Both the position numbers and the translations under genes were made by a program. From assembly GCF_001895025.1 (NCBI RefSeq), contig NZ_BCXI01000003.1:62001-126000 (forward strand): DNA of 64,000 nucleotides. The letters run 5' to 3'. Below are positions 7,901 through 16,838 of this stretch, piece after piece (the stretch's first letter is position 1; every line of letters starts with the position of its first letter). This stretch comes from Rhodococcus zopfii NBRC 100606 = JCM 9919 (GTDB lineage: Bacteria; Actinomycetota; Actinomycetes; Mycobacteriales; Mycobacteriaceae). The notes below the pieces were generated by a model. The model was not told the DNA's origin. It made no database searches and saw only the letters and a list, made by a program, of their open reading frames with translations.

Positions 7901-8481
7901 AGAGCGGTGCGCTCCGATCCCAACGCGGCCAGATTCCGGATGGTGCCCAGGACCTCGTCGAGGCTGCGGCCCGCTTCGATCAGCTCGGTGCCCTTGTAGA
8001 CGAGCGCGTTGATGAACTCCGCGGTCAGTTCAGGATCGGGCCGGCCCTGCTCCCGCAACGCGTCGAGCAGGGGGAGGACCAGTTCCTCGTGCATCGCGTG
8101 CATGCGTTCGTTGGTGAACGCCTGCGGCGTGAAGGTCGCGAGGGCGCCGACGATGGCGTGCTCGCCGTCCGCGACGAGTTGCAGGTTCACCTCGATGTAG
8201 GCCAGGACCCGTTCGGCGGGCTCGGCGACCGCGCTCATCGCCGCCACGATCCTGGCGCTCCAGCGCGGGAACATGTCCTCGACGACGGCGCGCAGCAGGT
8301 CGTCGCGGGACCCGAAGTAGTGGTAGATGCTGGTCCGGGCCAGACCCGCCCGCACGGCGACATCGCCGAGGGACGGGGCCCGGTCCGGGGTTTCCGCCAG
8401 ATATTCACGCGCGGCGTCGAGGAGGGCCCGGCGTTGTGCGGCGCGGTGTTCGACGACCGTCGCCGCGGAGATCTTCGGCAC
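7897..8481 (-). CDS. TetR family transcriptional regulator
   Basis: 194 residues. The N-terminal helix-turn-helix is clear (ALLDAAREYLAET, then GDVAVRAGLARTSIYHYFGSRDDLL, residues about 17-60); the rest is the helical ligand/dimer domain. It is the last gene of a leftward cluster with the ABC ATPase (26 bp upstream) and the permease, so it most likely autoregulates that operon through the inverted repeat upstream of the permease (10362-10404). The ligand is probably the exported compound. Confidence 0.92.
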   Translation of the reverse strand: MPKISAATVVEHRAAQRRALLDAAREYLAETPDRAPSLGDVAVRAGLARTSIYHYFGSRDDLLRAVVEDMFPRWSARIVAAMSAVAEPAERVLAYIEVNLQLVADGEHAIVGALATFTPQAFTNERMHAMHEELVLPLLDALREQGRPDPELTAEFINALVYKGTELIEAGRSLDEVLGTIRNLAALGSERTAL

Positions 8482-8507
8482 GGACCCTCCTCTCGTATCC
8501 GGCGGTG

Positions 8508-9194
8508 TCAGTCGTGCGGCCGCAGCCCGCCGTCGACCATTTCCAGGACCCGGTCGCAGTGCTCGAGCACGTCGTGGTCGTGGGTGACCATGATCGTAGC
8601 GACCCCGGCATCGTGGGTTTCGCGGGCGAGCAGCTCGACGACCTCGTGGCTGCGTTTGCGGTCCAGCGCGGCCGTCGGTTCGTCCACGAGCAGCAGCGAC
8701 GGCCGGCTCATCAGTGCCCGGGCGATGCCGACGCGCTGGCGTTCGCCGCCCGACAACTGCCCCGGCCGACGGTCGGCGCGGTGACCCATGCCGACGGATT
8801 CGAGCAGTTCGTCGGGGTTGCGGCCGTCGCGTCCGGTGATCTTCTCGACGAGCCGGAGCTGGTCGCGGGCAGTGAGCGCCGGGATGAGATTCCCGGACTG
8901 GAAGACGAACCCGATCCGCTCGCGGCGCAGCCGGGTGAGCTCGCGCGGCTTCAGGTCGGTGAGATCGACGTCGTCGACGGTGACGGTGCCGGAGGTGGGC
9001 CGGGTCAGGCCGCCCGCGACCGCGAGGAGGCTGGACTTGCCGGCGCCGGACGGCCCGACGATCGCGACGAGTTCCCCGGCCGCGACCTCGAGGGTCACGT
9101 GATCGAGGGCGTGCACGGTGCTGTCGCCGTCACCGAAGTTCAGGCAGGTGTCGTTCAATGCCAGTCCGGCGCGGGTGGTGGTTGCGGCGGTCAA
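8508..9194 (-). CDS. ABC transporter ATP-binding protein, LolD/MacB type
   Basis: 228 residues with Walker A GPSGAGKSS, Q-loop FQSGNLIPAL, signature LSGGERQRV, Walker B LLLVDEPTAALD and MVTHDHD. It is a paralogue of the ATPase at 2229. The start is the TTG at 9194, overlapping the permease stop as TTGA, which indicates translational coupling. Works with the permease at 9191-10321; the downstream TetR gene belongs to the same transcript. Confidence 0.9.
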   Translation of the reverse strand: MTAATTTRAGLALNDTCLNFGDGDSTVHALDHVTLEVAAGELVAIVGPSGAGKSSLLAVAGGLTRPTSGTVTVDDVDLTDLKPRELTRLRRERIGFVFQSGNLIPALTARDQLRLVEKITGRDGRNPDELLESVGMGHRADRRPGQLSGGERQRVGIARALMSRPSLLLVDEPTAALDRKRSHEVVELLARETHDAGVATIMVTHDHDVLEHCDRVLEMVDGGLRPHD

Positions 9195-10321
9195 CGGTTT
9201 TCTCCCAGTGCGGTGAGGGGATCGACTCGGGTGATGCGGACGACGGCGACGGCGGCTCCGACGAGACCGAGCACGATGAGCAGCATCGCGCCCTGCACGA
9301 TGGGTCCGCTCTCGAGGGCGAACGGCATGCCGGAGCCGTCGAGGCCGGAGCCGAGTCCGAGACCGAGGAGCACACCGACGGCGACGGAGGCGACGAGCAC
9401 GACGACGGCCTGCAGCAGTCCGTCGCGCAGCAGGAAGCCGGTGGAGGCACCCATCGCGCGCAGCACCGACAGTTCGCGGCTGCGCTGCACGGTCCAGATG
9501 CTGAAGAACGCGCCGACGACGAGCGCGGAGATCGCGTACAGGAATGCCTTGATCATCGACATGGTCATCATCTCGGCGGAGTAGCCGGGCGACGCGTCGA
9601 ACGACTCCTCGAGCGTCTTGGACGCGGTGCCCGCGGCGGAATCTCCGGCGGCGAGGTCGGGCAGTTCACCGTCGACGCCCTGCAACGCGACGACGCTGGC
9701 CTCGTGGTAGATGTCCGGCTGCGGTTGCTCACCGACCTTGACGCCGGCGTGGATCTCCTGCCAGGTGGACAGCGGCACGTAGGCGACGTCGACGTGCCCG
9801 AAGGTGCGCTTGTCGGCGGTGAACCCGACGACGGTCAGCTCGGTGCCGAGCCGGTCGAGGATGACCGTGTCGCCGAGTTCGATGCCGGCGTCGCGGGCAC
9901 TGTCGCTGACGATGATGTCGGTGTCGCCCTGCAGGGCGCTTCCCTCGGCGGCGGCCGGCTCGAGGAACGATCCGGGTTCGATGCCGAACAGGGTGAGGTC
10001 GACGGGGATGCCGGCGCCGGTCTTGGCGTTGACGATCGCGTTGCCGAACAGGGCGGCGTCCGCGACGTCGGGCCGTTCACGCCAGGCGGCGGCCTGCTCG
10101 TCGGTGACGACGGAGCGGGAGAACGCGGAATCGGTCTTGGTGCCTTCCGCGAACGCGAAGGCCTGGACCGGGGTGCGCTGCAGCGCGGACACGCCGTCGG
10201 TGACCAGGCCGGAGGACAGGCCGGACAGGATCACCATCAAGATCGAGATGAGCGCGACGACCGCACCCATCAGAAGGAATCGGGTGCGCGCGAACCACAG
10301 TTCGCGCAGGGTCAGGAACAT
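9191..10321 (-). CDS. ABC transporter permease, FtsX/MacB type
   Basis: 376 residues: an N-terminal membrane segment (about 18-40), a large extracytoplasmic domain (about 45-245), and three C-terminal segments ending with VRITRVDPLTALGENR. The start MFLTLRELWFARTRF is nearly the same as in the paralogue at 2970-4037, so the two exporter cassettes share ancestry. First gene of the permease-ATPase-TetR operon; an extended inverted repeat lies 40-85 bp upstream of its start. Confidence 0.88.
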   Translation of the reverse strand: MFLTLRELWFARTRFLLMGAVVALISILMVILSGLSSGLVTDGVSALQRTPVQAFAFAEGTKTDSAFSRSVVTDEQAAAWRERPDVADAALFGNAIVNAKTGAGIPVDLTLFGIEPGSFLEPAAAEGSALQGDTDIIVSDSARDAGIELGDTVILDRLGTELTVVGFTADKRTFGHVDVAYVPLSTWQEIHAGVKVGEQPQPDIYHEASVVALQGVDGELPDLAAGDSAAGTASKTLEESFDASPGYSAEMMTMSMIKAFLYAISALVVGAFFSIWTVQRSRELSVLRAMGASTGFLLRDGLLQAVVVLVASVAVGVLLGLGLGSGLDGSGMPFALESGPIVQGAMLLIVLGLVGAAVAVVRITRVDPLTALGENR

Positions 10322-10361
10322 GCTGGTCCTTCGCAGACGGGGTCGGTGAGGTGCATCGAGT

Positions 10362-10404
10362 TTGTCGACGCACTGTCGCCATCATACCGACATGGTGTCG
10401 ACAA
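10362..10404. promoter_or_regulatory. Inverted repeat, probable TetR operator of the ABC exporter operon
   Basis: TTGTCGACGCACTGTCG (10362-10378) and CGACATGGTGTCGACAA (10388-10404) form 17-bp arms with three mismatches around 9 bp. It sits between the leftward permease gene and the rightward gene at 10459. The TetR encoded at the end of the exporter operon is the obvious candidate ligand (inference). Confidence 0.6.
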
Positions 10405-10458
10405 CTTGGGTGAGGGAGGTTACTACCCGCAGTAGTAGGAACTGCGTATCCTGTGCAC

Positions 10459-10956
10459 ATGAGTACCGCCGAGAATTTCGTCGCGCGAGTGCGCGGCGGA
10501 TTCACCGGTGCCACCTCCGGAGCCGTGAGCATCGCGGCGCACGCACTCGGCGGCGGCGGTACCCCCACCCAGAGCGCCGTCGCGCTGTTGATCGCGACCA
10601 CCCTCGCCGTCGGTGTGGTGGCCGCCGGCACCCGATTGCCGCTCGCTGGGGTCCTCGTCGCCGGTCAGGTGCTCGGCCACCTCGTGCTCTCCTTCGACGC
10701 CGGCCACGCCCACATCCCCGGGCCGGCGATGATCGCCGGTCACGCCGCCGCGACCGCGGTGGCGGCGCTGCTGGTTGCGGCCGCCGAACGGGGCTGCCGG
10801 ATCGCGATCGCCGCGTTGCGTCGTGTCGCGCCGAAACCGTTCACACCCCTCCCGGTGCGCGTCGCGGCGCCCGCACCTTCTTTCCGGCCGCCGGTCCTGC
10901 GCGGTCTGCTCCGGTCCGCCGGCATCGTCCCGCGCGGCCCACCCGTCACGGTCTGA
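10459..10956 (+). CDS. Small hydrophobic membrane protein next to a copper chaperone
   Basis: 165 residues, Ala/Gly/Val-rich, with about four membrane segments (residues about 20-35, 42-60, 64-82 and 90-112) and a basic Pro-rich cytoplasmic tail. His residues lie in GHLVLSFDAGHAHIPG and in IAGHAA. A -10-like TATCCT ends 6 nt before the ATG, indicating a leaderless start at 10459. It precedes the copper chaperone by 80 bp on the same strand, as the small membrane proteins near PCu(A)C genes often do. A role in copper handling is inference; I do not recognise a named family. Confidence 0.65.
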   Translation: MSTAENFVARVRGGFTGATSGAVSIAAHALGGGGTPTQSAVALLIATTLAVGVVAAGTRLPLAGVLVAGQVLGHLVLSFDAGHAHIPGPAMIAGHAAATAVAALLVAAAERGCRIAIAALRRVAPKPFTPLPVRVAAPAPSFRPPVLRGLLRSAGIVPRGPPVTV

Positions 10957-11036
10957 CCCCGATTCCTTTCCTTCCACGATCGCCCCGCGGGCGATCGCGC
11001 GCCCGAGTGCGCAACAGACCGATCCGGGAGACCCCC

Positions 11037-11555
11037 ATGAAGAAGACGACGAAGATCCTCGCGTTCGCCGCGACCGCAGCGGTTGCGTTCACCGCCGGAT
11101 GTGGATCCGAGGACACCGCGCCCACGACCGCGGCCGACACGATCGTCGTGTCGTCGGCGTGGACCAAAGCAGCCGAATCCGGCATGACCGGCTCTTTCGC
11201 CGAACTGGAGAACACCGGCGACCAGGACGTACAGGTGGTGGCCGTCTCGAGTCCGGTCTCGAGTCGTTCCGAACTGCACGAGATGGCTCCCGGCGCCGAC
11301 GGTGGGATGGCGATGCGCCAGATGGATGGTGGGCTGACCATCCCCGCCGGAGGCGAGCACAGCCTCGCACCCGGCGCCGACCATCTGATGCTGATGGATC
11401 TGCTCGAGCCCGTCACCCCCGGCACCGAGATCGCGCTGACCCTCACGTTCAGCGATGGGTCGTCGACGGAATTCACCTCGCAGGTACGCGATTTCGCCGG
11501 TGGTCGGGAGAAGTACGTGCCGAGCACTCCCGAAGGCGCGAATCACGGTGGCTGA
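11037..11555 (+). CDS. PCu(A)C-type periplasmic copper chaperone, lipoprotein
   Basis: 172 residues. An N-terminal signal peptide ends in a lipobox-like AFTAGCG, so it should be lipid-anchored. The domain holds the Cu(I) site pattern of DUF461/PCu(A)C proteins: H-E-M in SELHEMAPG, a downstream Met cluster (MAMRQM) and H-L-M in DHLMLMDL. Family members bind Cu(I) outside the membrane and deliver it to cytochrome oxidase CuA. A basic GGGAGACCCCC precedes the ATG. Its stop overlaps the DyP peroxidase start by 8 bp, so the two are coupled. Confidence 0.88.
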   Translation: MKKTTKILAFAATAAVAFTAGCGSEDTAPTTAADTIVVSSAWTKAAESGMTGSFAELENTGDQDVQVVAVSSPVSSRSELHEMAPGADGGMAMRQMDGGLTIPAGGEHSLAPGADHLMLMDLLEPVTPGTEIALTLTFSDGSSTEFTSQVRDFAGGREKYVPSTPEGANHGG

Positions 11556-12729
11556 GCTGACCCGGCGGCGCCTGCTCGGGGGTGGCGCCGCCGCGCTCGG
11601 CGTGGTCGGGTTGGGTGCCGCCGGGATCGGCCGTGCCACCACCACCCGCGACGAGAAATCCCGCATCGTCGCGATCCACGGCAACCACCAGGCCGGTATC
11701 GAGACCGAACCGCAGGCATTCGCGGCGTTCGTGGCGTTGGACCTGCGGCCCGGCACCGATCGGCGCGATCTCGTCGGTGTCCTGAAGGTGTGGGCGCAGG
11801 ACGCGCACCGGCTCACCACCGGTGTTGCGGGGCTCGGCGACTCCGAACCCGAACTCGCGGAGGACCCGGCTCGCCTGACCGTCACCGTCGGATTCGGTCC
11901 CGGAGTGTTCGGTCCGGGGGTGTTTGCGCCCGACGACGCGGCGAAACTTCGGCCCGAATGGCTGCGACCGTTGCCCGCGTTCGGGATCGACCGGCTCGAG
12001 GACCGCTGGAACGGCGGCGATCTGCTGCTGCAGGTGTGCGCGGACGACCCCGTCACGGTCGCGCACGCGGTGCGGACGCTCACCCGGACGGTGCGCTCGC
12101 AGGTCTCGGTGCGCTGGGTGCAGCGCGGCTTCCGGAACGCCGTCGGCACCCTCCCCGAGGGAACGACCATGCGCAACCTCATGGGCCAGGTCGACGGCAC
12201 CGTCAATCCCGCCCCTCACAGCCCCGAATTCGACAGCCGGGTGTGGAACCCGGGGTCGCCGCCGTGGCTGGCCGGTGGTTCGTCGCTGGTGTTCCGGCGC
12301 ATCCGCATGGAACTCGACACCTGGGAGGAATTGGACCGTCCGGCAAGGGAACTCACGGTCGGGCGGACACTGTCGAACGGTGCTCCGCTCACCGGCACGG
12401 CCGAGCGCGACGATCCCGATTTGGACGCGGTCGACCGGAACGGCATCCCGGTGATCCCACCGGAATCGCACATGGCGCGTGCCCGGCCGCGCAACGCGGA
12501 CGAGCAGTTCCTCAGGCGCGGCTACAACTACGACGACGTCGACGGGACGGGCCTGCTCTTCGCGTCGTACCAGGCCGACGTCGACCGGCAGTTCGTGCCG
12601 GTGCAGCAGCGTCTGGCCGACCACGACGCCCTGAACCGGTGGATCACCCCGATCGGTTCGGCGGTGTTCGCGATCCCACCGGGGTTCGGCGTCGACGGCT
12701 ATCCCGGCGAGACGCTGCTCGAAGGCTGA
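11548..12729 (+). CDS. Dyp-type heme peroxidase, Tat-exported (EfeB-like)
   Basis: 393 residues beginning with GTG inside the copper chaperone's last codons. The N-terminus carries a twin-arginine signal (TRRRLLGGGAAALGVVG). The DyP signature G-x-x-D-G occurs as MGQVDGTVNP around residue 220, with the catalytic Asp, and the later FLRRGYNYDD / LLFASYQ stretch matches the heme-proximal part of class A DyPs. The enzyme uses H2O2 to oxidise substrates in the cell envelope; EfeB homologues have been linked to heme iron release. Pairing with PCu(A)C instead of EfeO/EfeU is a known actinobacterial arrangement. Confidence 0.9.
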   Translation: MAELTRRRLLGGGAAALGVVGLGAAGIGRATTTRDEKSRIVAIHGNHQAGIETEPQAFAAFVALDLRPGTDRRDLVGVLKVWAQDAHRLTTGVAGLGDSEPELAEDPARLTVTVGFGPGVFGPGVFAPDDAAKLRPEWLRPLPAFGIDRLEDRWNGGDLLLQVCADDPVTVAHAVRTLTRTVRSQVSVRWVQRGFRNAVGTLPEGTTMRNLMGQVDGTVNPAPHSPEFDSRVWNPGSPPWLAGGSSLVFRRIRMELDTWEELDRPARELTVGRTLSNGAPLTGTAERDDPDLDAVDRNGIPVIPPESHMARARPRNADEQFLRRGYNYDDVDGTGLLFASYQADVDRQFVPVQQRLADHDALNRWITPIGSAVFAIPPGFGVDGYPGETLLEG

Positions 12730-12770
12730 AAACGCCGATCGTGGCGGTGGAGCGGGGCTAGCCTGGACGG

Positions 12771-13745
12771 GTGACCGAGGTGACACCGCGGCGAGAAGGA
12801 TTCGCGTCGTTGCGGGAAGGCGGACTCAATTGGGACGCCTTCCCGCTGCGCCTGTTCGCGAAGGGCAACGCCAAGTTCTGGGATCCGCTCGACCTCGATT
12901 TCTCGCAGGACGCTGCGGACTGGGTGGATCTGAACAGCGAACAGCAGCGCAGCTCCGCCTACCTGGTGACGCACTTCGCGGCGGGGGAGGAGGCCGTCAC
13001 CCAGGACATCCAGCCGTTCCTGCGGGCGATGGCCACCGAGAACCGGCTCGGCGACGAGATGTATCTGACGCAGTTCTGTTTCGAGGAGGCCAAACACACC
13101 CAGGTGTTCCGGTTGTGGATGGACGCGGTGGGTCTGACCGGCGACCTGCTGCCCTACGTCGCCGAGAACCCCCACTACCGCGCCCTGTTCTACGAGGAAC
13201 TGCCCGACTCCCTGCGGATCCTCGAACACGATCCCAGTCCGGCGAACCAGGTGCGCGCGAGCGTCACCTACAACCACGTCATCGAGGGCAGCCTCGCGCT
13301 CACCGGCTACTACGCGTGGCAGAAGGTGTGCACGACCCGCGGAATCCTGCCCGGCATGCAGGAACTCGTGCGGCGGATCGGCGACGACGAGCGCCGCCAC
13401 ATGGCGTGGGGAACGTTCACCTGCCGACGGCACGTCGCCGCAGACGACGCGAATTGGGATGTGGTGCAACAACGTATGGGGGAATTGCTACCGCACGCGC
13501 TCGGCGTGATCCAGTGGATCAACGATCAGTTCGAGGAACAGCCGTTCGGGTTGGACCCCGACGAGTTCGTGGCGTACGCCGCGGACCGGGCGCAGCGTCG
13601 GCTCGGGGCGATCGAATCCGCGCGCGGTCGCCCGGTCGAGGAGATCGACCTGGACTACACGCCCGAGACGCTCGAGGAGAAGTTCGGTGCAGAGGACGCC
13701 GCCGAACTCGCGGAGATTACCGAAAAGCGATCGGGCACCGGGTAG
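12771..13745 (+). CDS. R2-like ligand-binding oxidase (R2lox), Mn/Fe
   Basis: 324 residues of ferritin-like helical fold, homologous to M. tuberculosis Rv0233. The six metal ligands are all present at a constant +5 offset from that protein: Glu73, Glu106, His109, Glu172, Glu207 and His210 (EEAVT, FEEAKH, YNHVIEG, DERRH). Val76 and Tyr167, which form the unusual Val-Tyr ether cross-link in R2lox, are also present. The protein holds a long-chain fatty acid and performs two-electron oxidations; the physiological substrate is unknown. A -10-like TAGCCT ends 7 nt before the GTG, pointing to a leaderless mRNA. It was long annotated as ribonucleotide reductase small subunit. Confidence 0.93.
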   Translation: MTEVTPRREGFASLREGGLNWDAFPLRLFAKGNAKFWDPLDLDFSQDAADWVDLNSEQQRSSAYLVTHFAAGEEAVTQDIQPFLRAMATENRLGDEMYLTQFCFEEAKHTQVFRLWMDAVGLTGDLLPYVAENPHYRALFYEELPDSLRILEHDPSPANQVRASVTYNHVIEGSLALTGYYAWQKVCTTRGILPGMQELVRRIGDDERRHMAWGTFTCRRHVAADDANWDVVQQRMGELLPHALGVIQWINDQFEEQPFGLDPDEFVAYAADRAQRRLGAIESARGRPVEEIDLDYTPETLEEKFGAEDAAELAEITEKRSGTG

Positions 13746-13816
13746 ATCCTCGGGTATCCGGTCGGCGCTCAGCCGCCCCCACGACGGTCGCAGTGGACAA
13801 CCGGACCCCTCGGTGC

Positions 13817-14926
13817 TCAGAGGAGAAATACGAGCAGCAGCACGACGATCAGCACGACGCCGATCAGGATCGGGATCAGCGGCTTCCGCGGCGGCGAGTC
13901 GGTGTCGTCCTCAGCGTTCTCGACCGCGACTTCGTCCTCGTCCGCCGGTTGGACGGCGAGCAGTCGCGCCGCCACGATGTCGTTCTCCCCGGCCTCGAGC
14001 ATTTCCTGGGCCCGGATCCGCGCGAGCCCACCGGTAAGCACATCGGTCTGGTCGTACGACGGGGGAAGCCCGATGCGGGCACTGTTCGTTTCGCGTGCCG
14101 GAACGAAGCCGGCTGCCAGAATGGCCGCCCCCAGCGCGGCGGTCTGCTCCGGGCCCGGGCCGACGAGGGTGCGGACCGTCAGCTTCGTCGAGATGCTGTT
14201 CGCGATCTCCTGGATGCGCGAACGGTCGCGGGCGACGAGCCCGTCGCCCATCACCACGACCGCGTCGAGATTCGGGGGTAGCCACCCGAACGAACCGAGC
14301 GCGGTCGCCAACTGCGAGGCAGGAGACGGTGCGCCCTTCGTCGGTACCCGGAACGCCTTGCCGGCAGGAACTCCGGATCGCACCAGCGTCACCGTCGAAC
14401 CGGCGTCGTCGATGTGGAAGACACCGATCAGCTGGCCCGGGGACTCGGAGATCTCGGAGGCGTACCAGGTCGCGGCGCCCTGGGCGTCCGAGGCCAGGTC
14501 GACGTGCCGCAACTCCGCGTAGTCGAGAGCCGCGCGCAACGACGCGACGGAGTCGGAATCCCAGTGTGAGGGATAGGTCGCGGTGTAGCCGGGTTCGGAA
14601 CCGTCGTCGTCGCCGCCGAACGCCGGCAGCGGCTGAGTCTCGTTGAGCAGACACTGGATGGCGGTCGCCATCGCGTCCTCGGCCCGGTACACGCGGCCGT
14701 CGCTCGCCGTGACACCTGCGGGCTCGCCGACGCGGGCGAGGAACCCCGCGAGGGTGCGCGCCTCGTTGTCGGACGGGCGGGAACCGAGGGAGGTGGTGCC
14801 GTCCTCGTCGATGTGCAGGACCGTGTCGCGGGCGATCACCACCGGATCCTGGGTGCCGGGTTCGTTGGACGCCACCACTGCCGTGGAAACGACCCTGCCG
14901 ATCCGGAGCCCGACCCCGATTGCCAT
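13817..14926 (-). CDS. Hsp70/actin-fold-like protein with C-terminal membrane anchor
   Basis: 369 residues. The first strand (AIGVGLRIGRVVSTAVV) resembles the phosphate-1 loop of Hsp70/actin proteins, and ALGAAILAAG near residue 285 resembles the Hsp70 AIGAAI motif, so a degenerate actin-type ATPase fold is likely. The last 20 residues are a pure membrane segment (ILIGVVLIVVLLLVFLL) behind an acidic linker, giving a tail-anchored topology. Mycobacterial homologues are annotated only as conserved hypothetical (DUF7159-type, from memory). It is a lone gene, convergent with R2lox. Fold assignment is inference. Confidence 0.65.
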   Translation of the reverse strand: MAIGVGLRIGRVVSTAVVASNEPGTQDPVVIARDTVLHIDEDGTTSLGSRPSDNEARTLAGFLARVGEPAGVTASDGRVYRAEDAMATAIQCLLNETQPLPAFGGDDDGSEPGYTATYPSHWDSDSVASLRAALDYAELRHVDLASDAQGAATWYASEISESPGQLIGVFHIDDAGSTVTLVRSGVPAGKAFRVPTKGAPSPASQLATALGSFGWLPPNLDAVVVMGDGLVARDRSRIQEIANSISTKLTVRTLVGPGPEQTAALGAAILAAGFVPARETNSARIGLPPSYDQTDVLTGGLARIRAQEMLEAGENDIVAARLLAVQPADEDEVAVENAEDDTDSPPRKPLIPILIGVVLIVVLLLVFLL

Positions 14927-14995
14927 GACAGCCCTCTCCCCTCACAGGTAACGAACCGCCTACATCTTGCTACCGAAACCGCCGATCGGGGCCCA

Positions 14996-15041
14996 TACCG
15001 GACAGTATCCGTGTTACGGCGTGTCGATACGGACCGGACGG
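14996..15041. promoter_or_regulatory. Promoter of the alpha/beta hydrolase with paired regulator motifs
   Basis: Two related motifs, TACCGGACAGTA (14996-15007) and TACGGACCGGAC (15028-15039), lie upstream of the gene at 15065. Similar pairs occur before the lipase (16748) and acyl-CoA dehydrogenase (20160). A -10-like TACACT just before the ATG suggests a leaderless transcript. Confidence 0.5.
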
Positions 15042-15064
15042 TTTCACCTCATACACTCCGGTAA

Positions 15065-16708
15065 ATGACGGTTCCGATGCGCGCCCGGCCTTTCACGCGC
15101 TCCTTCCACCCGGTCGGACTCGCTTTTGCGCTGCTGTTCTTCGTGTGGTCGATGACCCCCTCTCTGTTGCCGCGCGCGTGGTACCTCCAGGGCGTCGCGA
15201 CCGGGATCAGCATGGTGACCGGGTACGGCATCGGCTGCCTGGTCGCGTGGATACTGCGGCGCTGTGGTGTGCAGCCGGACTGGTCGCCGAGGACGCGCCG
15301 CATCGGCTGGTGGGTGCTCGCGGGTGTCGCGGCCGTGGTGATACCGACATTCTTGATCCTCGGATCGTGGTGGCAGCAGATCGTGCGCGATCTCGTGACC
15401 ATGGAGCGGGTCGAACGGTCCCTCTATCTGCCGGTTCTGCTGATCGCGCTGGCGGTGGCGCTGCTGCTGCTGCTGATCGGGCGAGGCCTGCGGGCCGGTA
15501 CGAACAAGCTCACAGGGTTCGTCGACCGCTACACTCCGACGCCGGTTGCGCGGGTGACCGCACTCGTGGTCGTCGTGGTATTGCTCGTCGTGCTCGTCAA
15601 CGGTGCGCTCTACCGCGGCATTCTCGGCACCGCAGAGGAGGCGTTCGAGGCCGCCGACGCCGGGACCGCCGAGGGTGTGCAACAGCCGACCGCGCCGGAA
15701 CGCTCCGGGTCGCCGGAATCGGGGGAGACCTGGGACACCCTCGGCCAGGAGGGACGCACGTTCGTTGCCGGTGGTCCGGATGCCGCACAGATCGAGGCCG
15801 TGACGGGACGACCGGCCCTCGAACCCATCCGCGCCTACGCGGGCCGGGAGTCGGCGGAGACGATGGAGGGCATCGCCGAGCGGGTCGTCGCCGAGTTGAA
15901 GCGCACGGGTGCATTCGACCGCAAGGCACTCGCGGTCGTGACGACGACCGGCCGGGGCTGGGTCAACGGCCGAGTCGCGGCCTCCTTCGAATACCTCAAC
16001 GGCGGGGATTCGGCGATCGCGGCGATGCAGTACTCGTATCTGCCGAGCCCGCTCGCGTTCATCGCCGACCGGGAGTCACCGATGGAGGCGGGACAGGCCC
16101 TGTTCGAGGCCGTCTACGCCGTGTGGATCGATCTTCCCGAGGATGCCCGGCCGAAGCTCGTGGTGTTCGGCGAGAGTCTCGGGTCGTACGGCGGCCAGTC
16201 CGCGTTCGCGTCCGGTGCGGACCTGGTCGCGCGGACCGACGGGGCGTTGCTTGTCGGCACCCCCAACTTCGCGCAGCCGTGGGGGCGGATCACCGAGCAG
16301 CGGGACCCGGGTTCGCTCGAACGGCTGCCGATCGTCGACGAGGGCCGCAACATTCGTTTCGCCTCGAACCCGGACGATGCGAATCTGCCCGAGCCGTGGG
16401 AATTTCCGCGGATCGTGTTCTGGCAGCACGGCAGTGACCCGATCACCTGGTGGTCGTTCGATCTGTTGCTGCACCAGCCCGATTGGCTGCGTGAACCGCT
16501 CGGGCCCGATGTGGATCCGGGGATGCGCTGGATACCGTTCGTGACGTTCTGGCAGGTGACCCTCGACATGGTGTTCTCGGCCGAGGTGCCCGCCGGATTC
16601 GGCCATTCGTACGGCCCGGAGGCGGCGGACCTGTGGGCGGACATCCTCGCCCCCGAGGGATGGACGCAGGCCGATACCGACGCGGTGCGTGCCGCATTGG
16701 GTGGCTGA
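15065..16708 (+). CDS. Membrane-bound alpha/beta hydrolase (Abhydrolase_9 type)
   Basis: 547 residues in two parts. Residues 1-190 contain four or five membrane segments, the region seen in the Abhydrolase_9 N-terminal domain. The C-terminal half is an alpha/beta hydrolase with the nucleophile elbow GESLGS (Ser near residue 375), an Asp candidate in HGSDPITWW, and a His in FGHSYGPEA. Homologues are common in mycolata and poorly characterised. The shared promoter motif with a secreted lipase and an acyl-CoA dehydrogenase suggests a role in lipid turnover at the membrane (inference). Start chosen at the leaderless ATG after TACACT. Confidence 0.82.
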   Translation: MTVPMRARPFTRSFHPVGLAFALLFFVWSMTPSLLPRAWYLQGVATGISMVTGYGIGCLVAWILRRCGVQPDWSPRTRRIGWWVLAGVAAVVIPTFLILGSWWQQIVRDLVTMERVERSLYLPVLLIALAVALLLLLIGRGLRAGTNKLTGFVDRYTPTPVARVTALVVVVVLLVVLVNGALYRGILGTAEEAFEAADAGTAEGVQQPTAPERSGSPESGETWDTLGQEGRTFVAGGPDAAQIEAVTGRPALEPIRAYAGRESAETMEGIAERVVAELKRTGAFDRKALAVVTTTGRGWVNGRVAASFEYLNGGDSAIAAMQYSYLPSPLAFIADRESPMEAGQALFEAVYAVWIDLPEDARPKLVVFGESLGSYGGQSAFASGADLVARTDGALLVGTPNFAQPWGRITEQRDPGSLERLPIVDEGRNIRFASNPDDANLPEPWEFPRIVFWQHGSDPITWWSFDLLLHQPDWLREPLGPDVDPGMRWIPFVTFWQVTLDMVFSAEVPAGFGHSYGPEAADLWADILAPEGWTQADTDAVRAALGG

Positions 16709-16747
16709 CCTGGTTCTACGTCGCTTCCAGGCTGTCTCGATCGGATC

Positions 16748-16784
16748 TTACGGACCGGTAAGTTACGTGTTACAGTCCGTACCG
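16748..16784. promoter_or_regulatory. Lipase promoter with paired regulator motifs
   Basis: TTACGGACCGGTAA (16748-16761) is a near-palindrome, and TACAGTCCGTACCG follows at 16771-16784. They match the motifs before the genes at 15065 and 20135 and lie 55-90 bp upstream of the lipase ATG, where a TetR-type repressor would act. Confidence 0.5.
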
Positions 16785-16838
16785 CTTGTGTCGCAGGGCA
16801 CAGATTTCGGATCGGAACACAGAACATCTGGGGGGAAT

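Noticed and set aside
11473-12786. Leftward open frame opposite the DyP peroxidase
   Set aside because: Shadow frame; the rightward gene has a Tat signal and GxxDG motif and is coupled to the upstream gene.
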